Shown here one piece after another: positions 54,217-64,000 of a DNA stretch of 64,000 nucleotides. The stretch covers positions 69,386,891 through 69,450,890 of the forward strand of contig NC_134398.1 of assembly GCF_050003625.1 (NCBI RefSeq). Direction: 5' to 3'. The DNA is from Haematobia irritans (taxonomy: Eukaryota > Arthropoda > Insecta > Diptera > Muscidae). Both the position numbers and the translations under genes were made by a program. Position 1 is the stretch's first letter. Each line of letters starts with the position of its first letter. Under the pieces are notes generated by a model. That model was not told the DNA's origin. It worked only from the letters and a program-made list of their open reading frames with translations, and did not search any database.

Positions 54217-55342
54217 CCCAGCAAAAAAAGAGCTTCCAAAAAAGTAGTTTGGATCCCCAATCTGTGATCCGGAAGTAGTGCAAACTTGGATCATCTCCAA
54301 TGAATTTTACATGGGCTTGTCATAGGACGGAAGTACTCCCTTTTTGGATCCTTTGCATTGCTTTAGAAGTTGTGCCCTGGAAGTTAATTTGAATAAAGAA
54401 ATTTAAAAAGCAAAAAAAAAAAATTTTTTCAACCAACTTCACTTTTTCTTTTATCCATATGTTTTATTACACTATTATTTTCCTATTACCTAATTTTTAC
54501 AATTTTAAAAACTTTTTCGCTCCGACCAGGGATTGAACCTCGGTTTGCTGGCACCATAACAGAAGGCCTTAGCACACTCAGCCACAAACGCCATTGAACA
54601 TAAAGCGTCGAAAGGTCAATTCAAATGTTTGTGATATGATCGTAATACGACACCAAGGAATAACATTCTAATTGCTTCTCGAGATGTTCTTTATTAGTAT
54701 AAACGAAAAAAATAAGAAACGCAGGTTCAAATCTCACAAGCGGCAATTTTTTTATAAAATATTTTTCTAAAATCGTTTTTATTTTTTATTTTCGGCATAT
54801 ATTTTCGTATAAATATATTTTTTCCATTAAAAATCAAAAAAAAAAAGAAATTAAAAATTCTCGTAATTTGCAAAACCTTCTCAAAAGAACTTCAATGGAA
54901 GCGAAAAAGTCAAACGGCACAGGTTCAAATCCCAGCGGGGATAGAATTTTTTTTTATTATTATTTTTTTACTTTTTTATTAATTTTCTATTTTTTATTAG
55001 TTTTCTATTATTTTGTAAAATTTTATTGTCCAAAATTTGCACTTAAAATAGCCTGATTGCGTTCTTTCTAATACTTGTCCACAAGGACTGCAACGGAAGT
55101 AGAAAAAAATCATTGGGGGATCCCAAGATGCGCTTTAGAAGAAATGTTTGTGTACTTGTCCAAAAGGACTACATTGGAAGTGGAACAAAATCATTGGGGG
55201 ATCCCACGATGCTCTTTAGAAGAAATGTTTGTGGACTTGTCCAAAAGGACTGCATCGGAAGTTTGGAAAAACTCGATGGGGGATTCTGGTATGGGCTTTA
55301 TAAGAAATATCTGTGGAACAACTTCCACTTTTTTTTGCTGGG
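54217..55342. mobile_element. TIR element with CCCAGCAAAAAAAG ends and tRNA-like modules
   Basis: CCCAGCAAAAAAAGAGCTTCC at the left (only its first 20 bases matter) and CTTTTTTTTGCTGGG at the right. A related, shorter element lies at 62450-62863, and its inner words (GATCCGGAAGTAGTGCAAAC, GTCATAGGACGGAAGT) recur at 17470-17540 and 20390-20460. It contains a minus-strand tRNA-like block (54519-54593) and plus-strand B-box-like words at 54724 and 54923. Three ~75-bp repeats with TTGTCCAAAAGGACT occupy 55075-55300. Confidence 0.7.
54519..54593 (-). other. tRNA-like module (leucine-tRNA style)
   Basis: Minus strand: GGCGTTTGTGGCTGAGTGTG contains an A-box-like word and GAGGTTCAATCCCTGGTCGG a good B box, with a long variable-arm-like middle. 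It does not fold cleanly enough by eye to call a real tRNA. Confidence 0.55.
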
Positions 55343-55448
55343 TGATTACATCATCTCTGTTATTAGAAGTCTGTTTATGATTTCCATTAGCAAGTGCTAG
55401 CAGAGTTTTTCTATTTGCGCTTTCGTTCAACAAAGATGTCAAATCCTA

Positions 55449-57062
55449 CACTGTTAGAAAAATATGTTTTTCATATGTTCCGATATAAACAAAATGTGTT
55501 TCGGGCACAATTTTAAAACACAATATATTTCAGTGCAAACAAGTAATGTTCCTAAACTAACATTAAATGTTTGGGACATCTATGTTAATATGTTAGAATA
55601 CATTATGTTTGGGGCATGAATGTTTCATAAAAATCATATGTGTGAATGCAAACATATATAAATTTACAAATTTCGACTAAACATACATATGTTGTGATAT
55701 TTTATTCAAAGCGACAGAGAGAGTATAGAGAAAGAAATAGATATGGAAACCGGGAGAGTTGACGAAATATATCAACATAACACAGCAAAAGAATCAAAAG
55801 AGAACAATTTCTGTGAAACCGCTTGTATGTTGTTTCGGAAAACTGTTTTATGATAAGGCCAAAAATTTGATATGCTTAACTCTAAATATTATTTAATTTG
55901 AATAAAGAGAATAGACATTCGGAACCAAGAGAATAGACATTTGAAAAACAAACAGCATATGTTTTCGCCTTGAGAGCAGCATTTTATGTATGTGTGGACA
56001 TGTTTAGTTCCTCTTTATTAATAAGTAGTCCACGAGGAGTTGACGGACACCTTCAAATATAAAAGCGGGCATTAAGTTCAAGTTTTGCAGCTAAAACAAT
56101 TTAAAAAGTTTATTTTTTTTAAATGAATTATTAAAGAAAAAGTAAAAGGCATTTTAGAGCGAGTAAAAACTAGTAAAAAACTATTCATGCCTATTTATGT
56201 TTATATTATAAAATTATTTATGTATGTTTATACTCGACTCCACGTTCTTCTTTTGTTAGAGTTTTTGAATTCCTTTCAAATTTTAAAGTTTTGTACCAAA
56301 AACAGTTTTTTGTTACAAAATTGTTATTTTTGCAATAAAAAATAATATTTTATCCAAAAATCAGTCAATTTCGTGTATATCAAGCACTGTTACTGACTAT
56401 AAATCTTTAATAACCCACATTTGGAAGTTTCGTTATAAAAATTTAATATAGTATAAATATAAATATGTAAATTAAAAAAAAAAAATAAAAGTGTTCGGTC
56501 GGAGCAGGGATTGAACCCACGACCCTTTGCATGGAAGGCAGACATGCTAACCACTGCTCCATGTGGCAAACAAATGTATGTTTCTTTTAAATAATGTTAT
56601 GTTTGCATGGGCTCGTGGGCGCTGCAAACTATGCTATATAAATGTAATTTATAACGATAATTATCTCCTGGTGACTATAACAGCTACGTAGCCCAGTGGA
56701 TAGTGTGTTGGCTTACAAACGGTATGGTCCTCGGTTCGATTCTCCGTCCAGGCGAAAGGTAAAATTTAAAATGTTTATAAAATTAAATAATTTATTCAAC
56801 ATTATTTGTAGTACAGAAAAAGGTGCCAAAAACTAAACAATTTCGTGGAAGTGAAAATTACGAGTATGTTAGGGAATGAGCACAATCGTCTTTGGGAAAA
56901 ATTCTTCTACGCATATATTTTTGTGCTCAAAATGATTCCAAACATACAATATGTTCACATAAAACAAATATATTAATGTTTCGGCAGTATCCAATAATAT
57001 ATGTGCTTCCTGCAAAATATGTTTGGAACATATGTTAAAGAAGCAATTTTTTTTTGAGGGTG
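55449..57062 (+). mobile_element. TA-flanked element with two divergent tRNA-like modules
   Basis: CACTGTTAGAAAAATATG at the left and TTTTTTTTTGAGGGTG at the right, TA at 55447-55448 and 57063-57064; 1614 bp. The left arm matches 36447 and 49217. The core holds a minus-strand tRNA-like block (56497-56568, B box GGTTCAATCCC) and a plus-strand one (A box TAGCCCAGTGG at 56689, B box GGTTCGATTCT at 56733-56743), the same pair and order as in 7602-8507. A small MITE with TTAAGTTCAAG lies near 56065. Confidence 0.75.
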
Positions 57063-57366
57063 TATATTAAACATTTGTACAATCGTCAATAAGTTGTTAT
57101 GAATATGCCAAAACTTAATATGTATCATATTAAGATAGATAAAAACAAATCCGATTCTAGTACAATTTGACGATGTGGTCGTACGTTGGATCGTAGCTTG
57201 GATCGCTTCCTATACTTGACAAATATCTGGTGCCGGATCACGGTGTACATCCAGCTATAGAGGCGTTAATGTAATAATTTATTTTCTGTACATATACTTT
57301 TACTGCAATTTGGAAAAAATCTATAAATATATATGTATATATCTATTTACCTCTCTCTTCTTCCAT

Positions 57367-57694
57367 TCAAAATGTTTTTCTCTGAATTTCTCTTAGACCC
57401 ACCGCAGGCACCGCATCCCTCAAGTCTTCTGTGGTGAGATATGGAAGGCTTCTGAATGTCACTTGCGTATCTAATAAAAGAAAGTATCTGCATTAGTAAA
57501 CAATATAAATGATAAAACATAATATACTAACTTTTTAGATATTTGATTATTGGATATTATTTCGATTTTTCCAAGATATGAACAAGTTGTTCATTGTCAG
57601 AATCCTCTATTCCATTTTTCTTCAATTCAATTAGGGTTATATCTACAAATTCCCCATATTCGTAATATTCGCACACTTCACTTTTTCCAGTCAT
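57367..57694 (-). pseudogene. Two-exon gene remnant of unknown function
   Basis: Exon 1 (57694-57532) starts MTGKSEVCEYYEYGEF and continues VDITLIELKKNGIEDSDNEQ; an in-frame TAA occurs at codon 46 (57557-57559), after which the frame is open to a donor GTTAGT. Exon 2 (57470-57367) follows the acceptor TTTCTTTTATTAG and reads TQVTFRSLPYLTTEDLRDAV and PAVGLREIQRKTF to a stop. Splice phases agree in the ATG frame, so one nonsense change is the only visible damage. LTTEDLRDAVPAVGLR is reminiscent of SAM-like helices, but I do not recognise the protein. It lies within the 5.0-kb element. Confidence 0.4.
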
Positions 57695-58091
57695 GTTTTT
57701 ACAGCAATATTGTTTAGACGCTTATTTATTTTTTCGCCTACGTAGTTTACGTATCAATTAGATTTTAGCAACGGCTGCAAATCAACGATTGCAAATCATT
57801 TTCAACGGCAACAAATAATTTTATTGTTGTAGATTTGCACGATTTAGCGAATATTTCAGGAATGTAAATTCACATTACCTTTTTTCTATCATTATTTTGA
57901 TTGATTTATTAGCATATTTTGCAATTATATTGGAGCTGAAATTTGTGATCGCGTCGTTTCTTTCACTATGATGAACTTTCTTGTTTAGAACTTCAAAATG
58001 AAACGCCAATGTGCTAGTTAATACCAAAATAATACCGGATGTGTGCAATTTGATACAAAGGAGTGTCAAAATTAAATGGTAACGTGATCCA

Positions 58092-58341
58092 CACCCAGAG
58101 AAGGAATATGATCACCTCAAACATGTTTTAAGAGAAAAATGTTATTTTTGGGTGGTGACCATGTAACATGGTTTTCGCAACCATGTTATTTTCTCGGAAA
58201 TCATGTATCTGATTTCGGCAAGCAGGTTATATTTGACGAGAAAATAACATTTTAGTGACAAACATGTTACATGGTCACCATACAAAAATAACATTTTGCT
58301 CTTGAAACATGTTTGATGTGATCATATTCCTTATCTGCGTG
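58092..58341. mobile_element. Foldback MITE
   Basis: Arms of about 85 bp are inverted copies: CACCCAGAGAAGGAATATGA and TCAAACATGTTTTAAGAG at the left; CTTGAAACATGTTTGATG and TCATATTCCTTATCTGCGTG at the right. The centre contains GTGACCATGTAACATGG in both orientations. Similar words occur at 63250-63470. Confidence 0.75.
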
Positions 58342-58394
58342 AAATATATTAATACCAAACGGTAATGGCACGTACCGCCCTTTTTCTACCAGTG

Positions 58395-58640
58395 TAGATA
58401 ATATTTCTCTCTCTCTCTCCGTTAACTGTTGTTTGTTTTTGTGGCTTTCTATCATAGTAGTGAATTTGTCTCTCGCGAGTTCTTGTTCTTCTTTGTGGTT
58501 GATAGTTTTAATACACTCTTAACTTGATGGACTTGATGTCCGAAAGTTGTTCACATTGTACTTTATATTGACATAGTCTCGATACCCAACAAACTTCCGG
58601 CTGACTAAAAAATTTGGATCCAGTTATAACTGCGTCCCAA
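58395..58640 (-). pseudogene. Penelope-like element, upstream fragment
   Basis: The frame RKPQKQTTVNGERERNIIY runs up to the TA at 58395 and continues as SSHPRR at 53380 when the insertion is skipped. Farther upstream the frame decays and its limit is uncertain. A GA-rich tract (58405-58425) may have slipped. Confidence 0.45.
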
Positions 58641-59300
58641 TTTCTAAGTTCAGAGTGAGAAGAAAATATTTCTATATTTTCTTATTAACAATGAATGCGA
58701 ATCTAGTCTATGTTATGTTACAACACCAATGACGAATACTTCGGGCTATCACAGTGCGGCATAATCAAACACATAACATGAAGAGTTTGTGTACACATAT
58801 GTAAGTAACATGGTGGACGTTAGTGTTGACCACACTTTGTTAAACAAATTGTCGGTAACATTTTTATGAAGATAAAAATTTATTATATTAAAATATGGTC
58901 ATGGTTAAGTTCAGTTCTTGTGAGGGTGGTTATTACGACTGCAAGGTTTTTAAGCCATAGTAGTGTGATGACACATGGCATCTTCTGTTATGCCTGGAGA
59001 TATATATGTATGTATATGAGTGTGCTTAATGTTAAAGGGGTCAATCAGTACATGGTACTTTATGATGCCATGACGAAGGACATAACCACCACCTAGGATA
59101 AGTCTTTTGAAGGGTATAATCTGACCATTGGCTTGGCTTGTCATGTTTTCATAAATCTATAAATGATCATACAAAACACATTGACCCATCTTATATACAT
59201 TCGCAGTAGCTTCCCATTCAATTGCTGCTATTTATTCACGACCACGATTTTCAAAAACATGTTATTAGGATTGCCAAGTATCAAATGCTAATACCTTCTG
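58641..59300. other. Unassigned DNA
   Basis: No domain in the 76-codon frame at 58866-59096 and no recognised repeat. Confidence 0.35.
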
Positions 59301-59420
59301 CACTGAGAAAAAGCATGCTCGGTTCCAAAGATTTTGTCTTTAATTGAAAAAATTTGGTATTGATTCGAAGCCAAAGAAGCGGAGAATACAAATAAGGGTA
59401 CTTTTAAGACACAATTCTCT

Positions 59421-61657
59421 TTATACCCTAAACCACATAGTGGTCAGGGTATAATAAGTTTGATCGGCCAAAAAATGTGCCTACCAGAAATATTGATTTT
59501 AGACCCCATAAAATATATACCGATCGACTCAGAATCACCTCCTGAGTCGATCTAGCGCTTGGTGTCCGTCCGTCCGTCTGTCCATGTATTTGTTGTTCAC
59601 AGGATTCCGGTCGCAATTATTAACTGATTTTGATGAAATTAGGTACAGCGAGTTTTTTGGGCACAAGGACGAACACTATTGAATTTGGAAGAAATCGGAT
59701 CAAATTTAGATATAGCTCCCATATATATGTATCGCCCGATTTCGACAAATGGGGTCACGTTGCGCTTTTTTTCAAACGGATCGTCACCAAATTTGGCAAA
59801 AGGTAATCTTTTCCATCGCCCTTCAAGTCTGCAAAATTTCATCGAAATCGGTTCAGATTTAGCTATAGCTCCCATATATATGTACCGCCCGATTTTTCTA
59901 AATTTGGCCATAAAACCCTTATTTATTAACCGATCTTACCCAAATTTGGGTAAATCTAGTCTTCTATAGCACTAACTATATGTGCAAAAAATCATCGAAA
60001 TCGGTTCAGATTTAGATATAGCTCCCATATATATGTATAGCCCGATTTTCCCAAATTTGGCCATAGAACCCTTATTTATTAACCGATCTTACTAAAAGTT
60101 GGCTAGATCCAGTCCTCTATAGTACTAACTATATGTGCAAAATTTCATCGAAATCGGTTCAGATGTAGATATAGCTCCCATATATGTATCACCCGATTTT
60201 GAAAAATTCGACCTTAATAGCCCAATGTTTGGCCATACAGGCCTCAATTCTTAACTGCTCGTACTCAAATCTTGCACAAGGTAACCTTTTGTGGTATTAA
60301 TCAAACCCGCAAAATATTATGCAAATTGGTTCAGATTTAGATATAGCTTCCATATATATGCATCGCTCGATTTTCCCAAATTTGGCCATAGTACTCTTAT
60401 TTATTAACCAATGTTGCTCAAATTTCAACTTTTGATGTACTAGCCGATCGTACTTATACGTACTTGTAGCTCTTACATAAGAATATTGCTCGATTTTTAC
60501 AAATTTGTATTTATTAACCACACTAAATTAACGATTTTCTCTTTTTTAATAATGGGCTCAATATTAGTGGTATACTAACTCCGTAGGTGCAATATCAACA
60601 CAGCCAGTGTTGCTAGAAGTAGGGGCAATTCCCTATATGTAGAGTTTTTCTAATATTTAGCGTCTTGTAGGGACGTAGGGCCACAATGTAGGACATTTTC
60701 ACTCAACACAATTTGTAACAATTTTTACATTTTTGTGGCTCTAGAGGAGGAAATTAGAAGCCTGCAAGGCTTGATCTTTAACAATGTGTGGTAAACTTTA
60801 TTCCTGTAGAAAATTTTGTCAACATTTTATTTCTATAGAACATTTTGTCAAAATTGTATTTCTATAGAAATTTTTTTCAAAATATTATTTCTATAAAAAA
60901 TTTTCTCAAAATTTTATTTCTGTGGAATTTTTTCTCAATTTTTTTTCTATAGAATTTATTGTCAAAATTTTATTTCTATAAAAAAATTCTCACAAAAATT
61001 TGTTTATAGAAACTTTTTCAAACATTTTATTTTTATAGAGATTTAACAAAAAAGATTACTAATTTGGGTAGAATTGTACCAACTGTGGCAACCGTGGTGG
61101 TAATACAAATTTATATTCTAAGTTATATACGTTGCATATTCATGTTTTAAGATAATAAAGTATTTAGAACCATTTTTGTTTTGTAATTTTTTTTAAATTT
61201 AACGAAAAATATAGTAGGGAAAATAGGGAACTTTTTTTGTCCTGTAGGGTAAACCGAACATTTTCCCTGGCAACATTGGCTATGAGTTATAGTCAGATTG
61301 ACACAAAGCACCCATAGACATGTACCCCTTAATTTTCTTATGATTACTAATTCTGTAATGGTGGTTTAGGGTATAATATAGTCGGCCCCGCCCGACTTTC
61401 TACTTTACTTACTTGTTTAATAATGGACTCAATATTAGTGGCATACAAACTCTTTTGGTGCAAAATAAACTATAGCTCCTAATATTAGACATTTTTGCTC
61501 AGATTGTGACAAGACACCCATAAACATGTACCCCCCTTTATGTTCTCCAAAACCTATACCAATGATACCCCACAAATGCTTATATTTACTAATTCAGTAG
61601 GGGTGGTTTAGGGTATCATATAGTCGGCACCGCCCGACTTTCTACTTTACTCACTTG
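59421..61657 (-). repeat. Tandem-array element, family 2-like, minus strand
   Basis: Begins with the hairpin TTATACCCTAAACCAC/GTGGTCAGGGTATAA (59421-59454). Units near 59700, 59865, 60015, 60170 and 60340 contain GATTTAGATATAGCTCCCAT and ATATATGTATCGCCCGATTT. It ends with the subterminal palindrome AGTCGGCCCCGCCCGACT (61380-61397) and TACTTACTTGTTT; that end is then duplicated, with a second palindrome at 61622-61639. Frames of 62-96 codons are repeat translations. Confidence 0.8.
60602..61281. mobile_element. TIR-bounded insertion with minisatellite
   Basis: AGCCAGTGTTGCTAG at the left and CTGGCAACATTGGCT at the right are inverted; compare the hAT end CAGCGTTGCCA at 31618. Comparison with the duplicated flank at 61419-61480 shows that this block is extra. 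It includes a ~26-bp minisatellite (60805-61045). I could not establish a target duplication. Confidence 0.55.
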
Positions 61658-62259
61658 TTTAAATTTGGGTTTTGTGTACTTGCTTCTAGGAAGCTAATTT
61701 TAATTTTTCGTTTTTTCAGCTTATTTTCTTCATGTGCTATCAAAGTCATTTTTACTTTATTTTCCAAATTCAGACTCGACTTCCAGTAGAAATTATGCTA
61801 TGTTTCAACTAAATAAGTATTTAAAATAAAGTGTTGAAAAACGTGTCCTATATTTGAACGATTTTTTGCTTTGTAGTGAAGATGCAAAAAGACAACAAAT
61901 TTAAAGACAATTTCAATAATTTTAAAGAATTTTTCTGAATTATTAAAGTCGAGTTGACCTTAGCCCAAAAATGTTTTCTTTCATGTTATGATACCCATTT
62001 TTAAGTCAAATCACTTAATTATAAGGACAATACGACTTCATTGAAAAATGTATCGACTTGGATAAGGAAAAACACTTTACATTAGAGAAATGCGTCTTCT
62101 ATACTAAGCAAAATTTGCATTCGTATTTTAAAGACATGAAATCTTTGACTTCACGACAATATTTTTGTCAGTGTGTGTAGTAATTTAAATAACCTTTATT
62201 TCCACGCTTCGCTGTTGGAAGTCATTGTTTTCGTAAAGGGTATTTGCCATAGTATTATC

Positions 62260-63172
62260 CACACTGAAAAAACACTGAACCTACCAGGAAGAAAACTTTT
62301 GTTTAATTTTAGAAAATTTAGATTATTTGTAGAAAAATTTAACTAAAGAGTATTACAAACGCTGGCATTATGCCGATATCACAAAAATAAGTACATATTT
62401 TCCCACAAATTTAAGAAAATTTATTAGACATAAGTATTTTTTTTCACTTCCCAGCAAAAAAATTTGGAAGTTCTTCCAAAGGCAAAACTTTAAAAGCACT
62501 TTCAAAAGATGTACTCCCAATAATGTTCTTTATTTTAACTACAGAGGAAGTTTTTTAATTCAATTTTTTATAACTTTTTTTTAATATTTTTAATGTTAAC
62601 TCTTTTGTTTCAAATAGTTTAAAAACAAAGTAAGAATTCATAAAATGGTACAAATTATTTAAATTTTGTCGTAAACAATTCTAAATTCAATCGGAAAAAG
62701 TTGTGAATTTTTGAGGTCAAACGTTTCAGACAAGCGTTAGAATACATTAAAAATTATAAAAAATTATAAAAATTATTTATTTGACAAAATATCACAAAAT
62801 TTTTTAATTTACATCCAAAAAGAATATTTTCATTACTTTTTTGGCGACGCTTTTTTTGCTGGGTTGTTTTTGTAGTGTGAAGGAATAAATTGGAGTTTAA
62901 AATTGTAAGAATGACTTTAGTGCCATATGAAGTTCAAGTTGGCCGCATTTGTAGTAAAATTTAAAAATTGAAAAAGATGATGAACTATTTTGTGAGAAGT
63001 ACGAATTTAGTAAATCTTTATGCATCATTTCTGTATAATTTTAGTTCATATAACTAACGTACGCAAAAAATTATTACAATAAAAGAAACTTTCTCCAAAC
63101 ATAATAAGTCCATGAACTAAAAAAATATTAAATTGGCTTTAGGGAAATGGAGGGTTCACTTTTTTGTGTGCA
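62260..63172 (-). mobile_element. TA-type MITE, reversed copy of 26479-26990
   Basis: CACACTGAAAAAACACTGAA at the left, CACTTTTTTGTGTGC at the right. Words such as ACTAACGTACGCAAAAAATT match 26479-26990 reversed. It is interrupted by the CCCAGC element at 62450-62863. Confidence 0.6.
62450..62863. mobile_element. Short TIR element with CCCAGCAAAAAAA ends
   Basis: CCCAGCAAAAAAATTTGG at the left and GCTTTTTTTGCTGGG at the right; 414 bp, non-coding. Same end type as 54217-55342 and the inner blocks of the G/C-run elements. Confidence 0.7.
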
Positions 63173-63659
63173 CAACACTGTTTCCGTGCTCTTTTTCCGA
63201 CCAACGCAATAGCTCAATATGAACTTAAAGTATTTTGTAATATACACAAGCACAGAAAAACATGTTTGGACATGTCTACCGCAGCCTTTTAATGTTTATC
63301 TAGAATGTAATGGTCGCAAAAACCATGCATTTCATCATTTTGAAAAGACATTTCTAGACGAAAACATATGGTGGCAATAAGCATTTAAATAATCCTCAAA
63401 TGCGACAAATATAGAATTTAAGGCCATTACATGGTCGCGAAAATCATGTACCTATTTATCGTGACCATTCATTTAATTGATTTTTCTTTGCAGCGATAAA
63501 TATAGGAAAATGTTAACTAATATAGTATGCATTCATCCTAATTTCTATGAAGATCACAGCCTTCAAAATAATAATAATGTCTTTGGCGCTATTCGGAGTT
63601 CGACTTTCTTCAAAATTAGTTAACTTTATCTTAATGAAGGGTTGACTTTATTTTGAGTG
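63173..63659 (-). mobile_element. MITE fragments; right end at 63659
   Basis: 63520-63659 is the reverse of the MITE start at 22171 (shared ATAGCGCCAAAGACAT type words; end TTATTTTGAGTG before TA at 63660-63661). 63250-63470 contains ACATGGTCGCGAAAATCATG words related to the foldback at 58092. Exact limits are unclear. Confidence 0.5.
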
Positions 63660-63900
63660 TATACGACTGGCGTGTGGTCCAAACAGAAGTAGTAATTTAA
63701 TTAAAATAACTTTAAACGATGTATTTATTATAATTAATTTGTTTTTTTTTTTTATTTTAAAGAAATTTGTCTTGAATATTCATTATTTCAATCAGTGTAA
63801 GATTAACATTAAACATTTTACCAATACCCATTTAGAAGTACTTAAAACGCCTTTCACCCTTGTCCATAACTCCACTGGGAACTTTGCCATGTGAACTACA

Positions 63901-63955
63901 TCACGCTTTGGTCTTCTGCTTCTTCATTACATTGATGATTGTATACCCATCTGGA
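63901..63955 (-). CDS. Very tentative terminal exon of an unknown gene
   Basis: After a possible acceptor (minus strand TTTTTAATATAAG) the frame reads PDGYTIINVMKKQKTKA and stops. AATAAA-like signals follow at about 63725-63760 on the minus strand. It is short, a second frame is also open, and the rest of the gene would lie outside the window. Could be chance. Confidence 0.15.
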
Positions 63956-64000
63956 CTTATATTAAAAATTACTTTAATTTTTGAATAAAAAATCAAATCT

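Larger units (their letters stand above)
53381..58394. mobile_element. 5.0-kb TA-flanked element inserted in the Penelope pseudogene
   Basis: TA is present at 53379-53380 and 58395-58396. Skipping the element rejoins the Penelope frame (RNIIY then SSHPRR). The ends start CACCCATATAAG and, reversed, CACTGGTAGAAAAAGGG; similarity is weak, but both arms are full of GGTATTA/TAATACC words (53400-54080; 58000-58080; 58350-58390). Nested inside are 54217-55342, 55449-57062, a two-exon gene remnant and a foldback at 58092. Confidence 0.6.
59301..62173 (-). mobile_element. CACTG-type MITE, reversed, split by a tandem-array element
   Basis: 59301-59420 (CACTGAGAAAAAGCATGC onward) and 61661-62173 (ending GACAATATTTTTGTCAGTG) together reproduce the MITE at 1345-2000 in reverse. 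TG flanks both outer ends. The middle is the element 59421-61657. Confidence 0.8.

Noticed and set aside
57181..57260. Minus-strand coding-like stretch (GSDPSYDPTYDHIVKLY) as a third exon of the 57.5-kb remnant
   Set aside because: No convincing acceptor, short, and exon 2 already ends in a stop.
58866..59096. 76-codon plus-strand frame
   Set aside because: No domain, no splice context; composition typical of chance frames here.
60602..61281. Calling this block a certain hAT element
   Set aside because: Inverted ends resemble hAT ends, but I could not find the 8-bp target duplication, so it is left as a generic TIR insertion.

Overview
The window looks like nuclear DNA from a higher fly, most probably a calyptrate (muscid-like) dipteran. 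This is inferred from AT-rich sequence with interspersed repeats of a kind I associate with calyptrate genomes: tandem ~150-bp arrays with a 'TATATGGGGGCTATA' core, a tRNA-headed SINE ending in CCTAACCTAACC, and many TA-flanked MITEs. I could not assign a species. I see no host protein-coding gene with confidence. Almost everything that can be named is a transposable element, often inserted in another one.

Layout. 0-7.4 kb: three tandem-array elements (1117-3655 minus, 3760-5382 plus, 5987-7371 plus) and a decayed LINE end (5400-5893). 7.6-8.5 kb: a TA-flanked element with two divergent tRNA-like modules. 8.7-13.5 kb: an apparently intact Ty3/gypsy retrotransposon (minus strand) with identical 187-bp LTRs, a 5-bp target duplication, one uninterrupted gag-pol frame and a leader carrying a clustered short motif. 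13.8-14.7, 27.9-28.8 and 35.0-35.9 kb: three ~930-bp Tc1/mariner copies, internally deleted so that the DNA-binding half is lost while two copies keep an open catalytic half. 14.7-15.7 kb: LINE ORF1 remnant. 17.0-21.1 kb: two copies of a G/C-run element, one with a small PIF/Harbinger-like insertion. 23.0-24.8 and 36.9-38.7 kb: further tandem-array elements.

29.0-34.6 kb is inferred to be one TIR-bounded block containing two opposed 5'-truncated LINEs, a SINE tail, a hAT MITE with a SINE inside it, a large inverted repeat and a candidate three-exon gene of unknown function. 40.4-45.4 kb: a Jockey-type non-LTR retrotransposon (minus) with intact ORF1 and a single frameshift in ORF2. 45.4-52.7 kb: three hAT-like elements with perfect 8-bp target duplications (one inside a SINE tail inside a MITE), a decayed LINE reverse transcriptase and a full-length SINE. 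52.7-58.6 kb: a Penelope-like pseudogene split by a 5.0-kb TA-flanked element that itself holds two nested elements with tRNA-like modules, a two-exon gene remnant and a foldback. 59.3-62.2 kb: a MITE split by another tandem-array element. The last kilobase holds MITE pieces and one very tentative terminal exon.

There is no operon or pathway here. The elements relate to one another through nesting, shared ends and shared modules. The observations I rate most worth following are: paired divergent tRNA-like modules in DNA-transposon-like elements; deep homology among the three tandem-array families and their common hairpin/palindrome ends; the repeated motif in the gypsy leader; and two spliced, slightly damaged gene fragments lying inside TIR-bounded elements.
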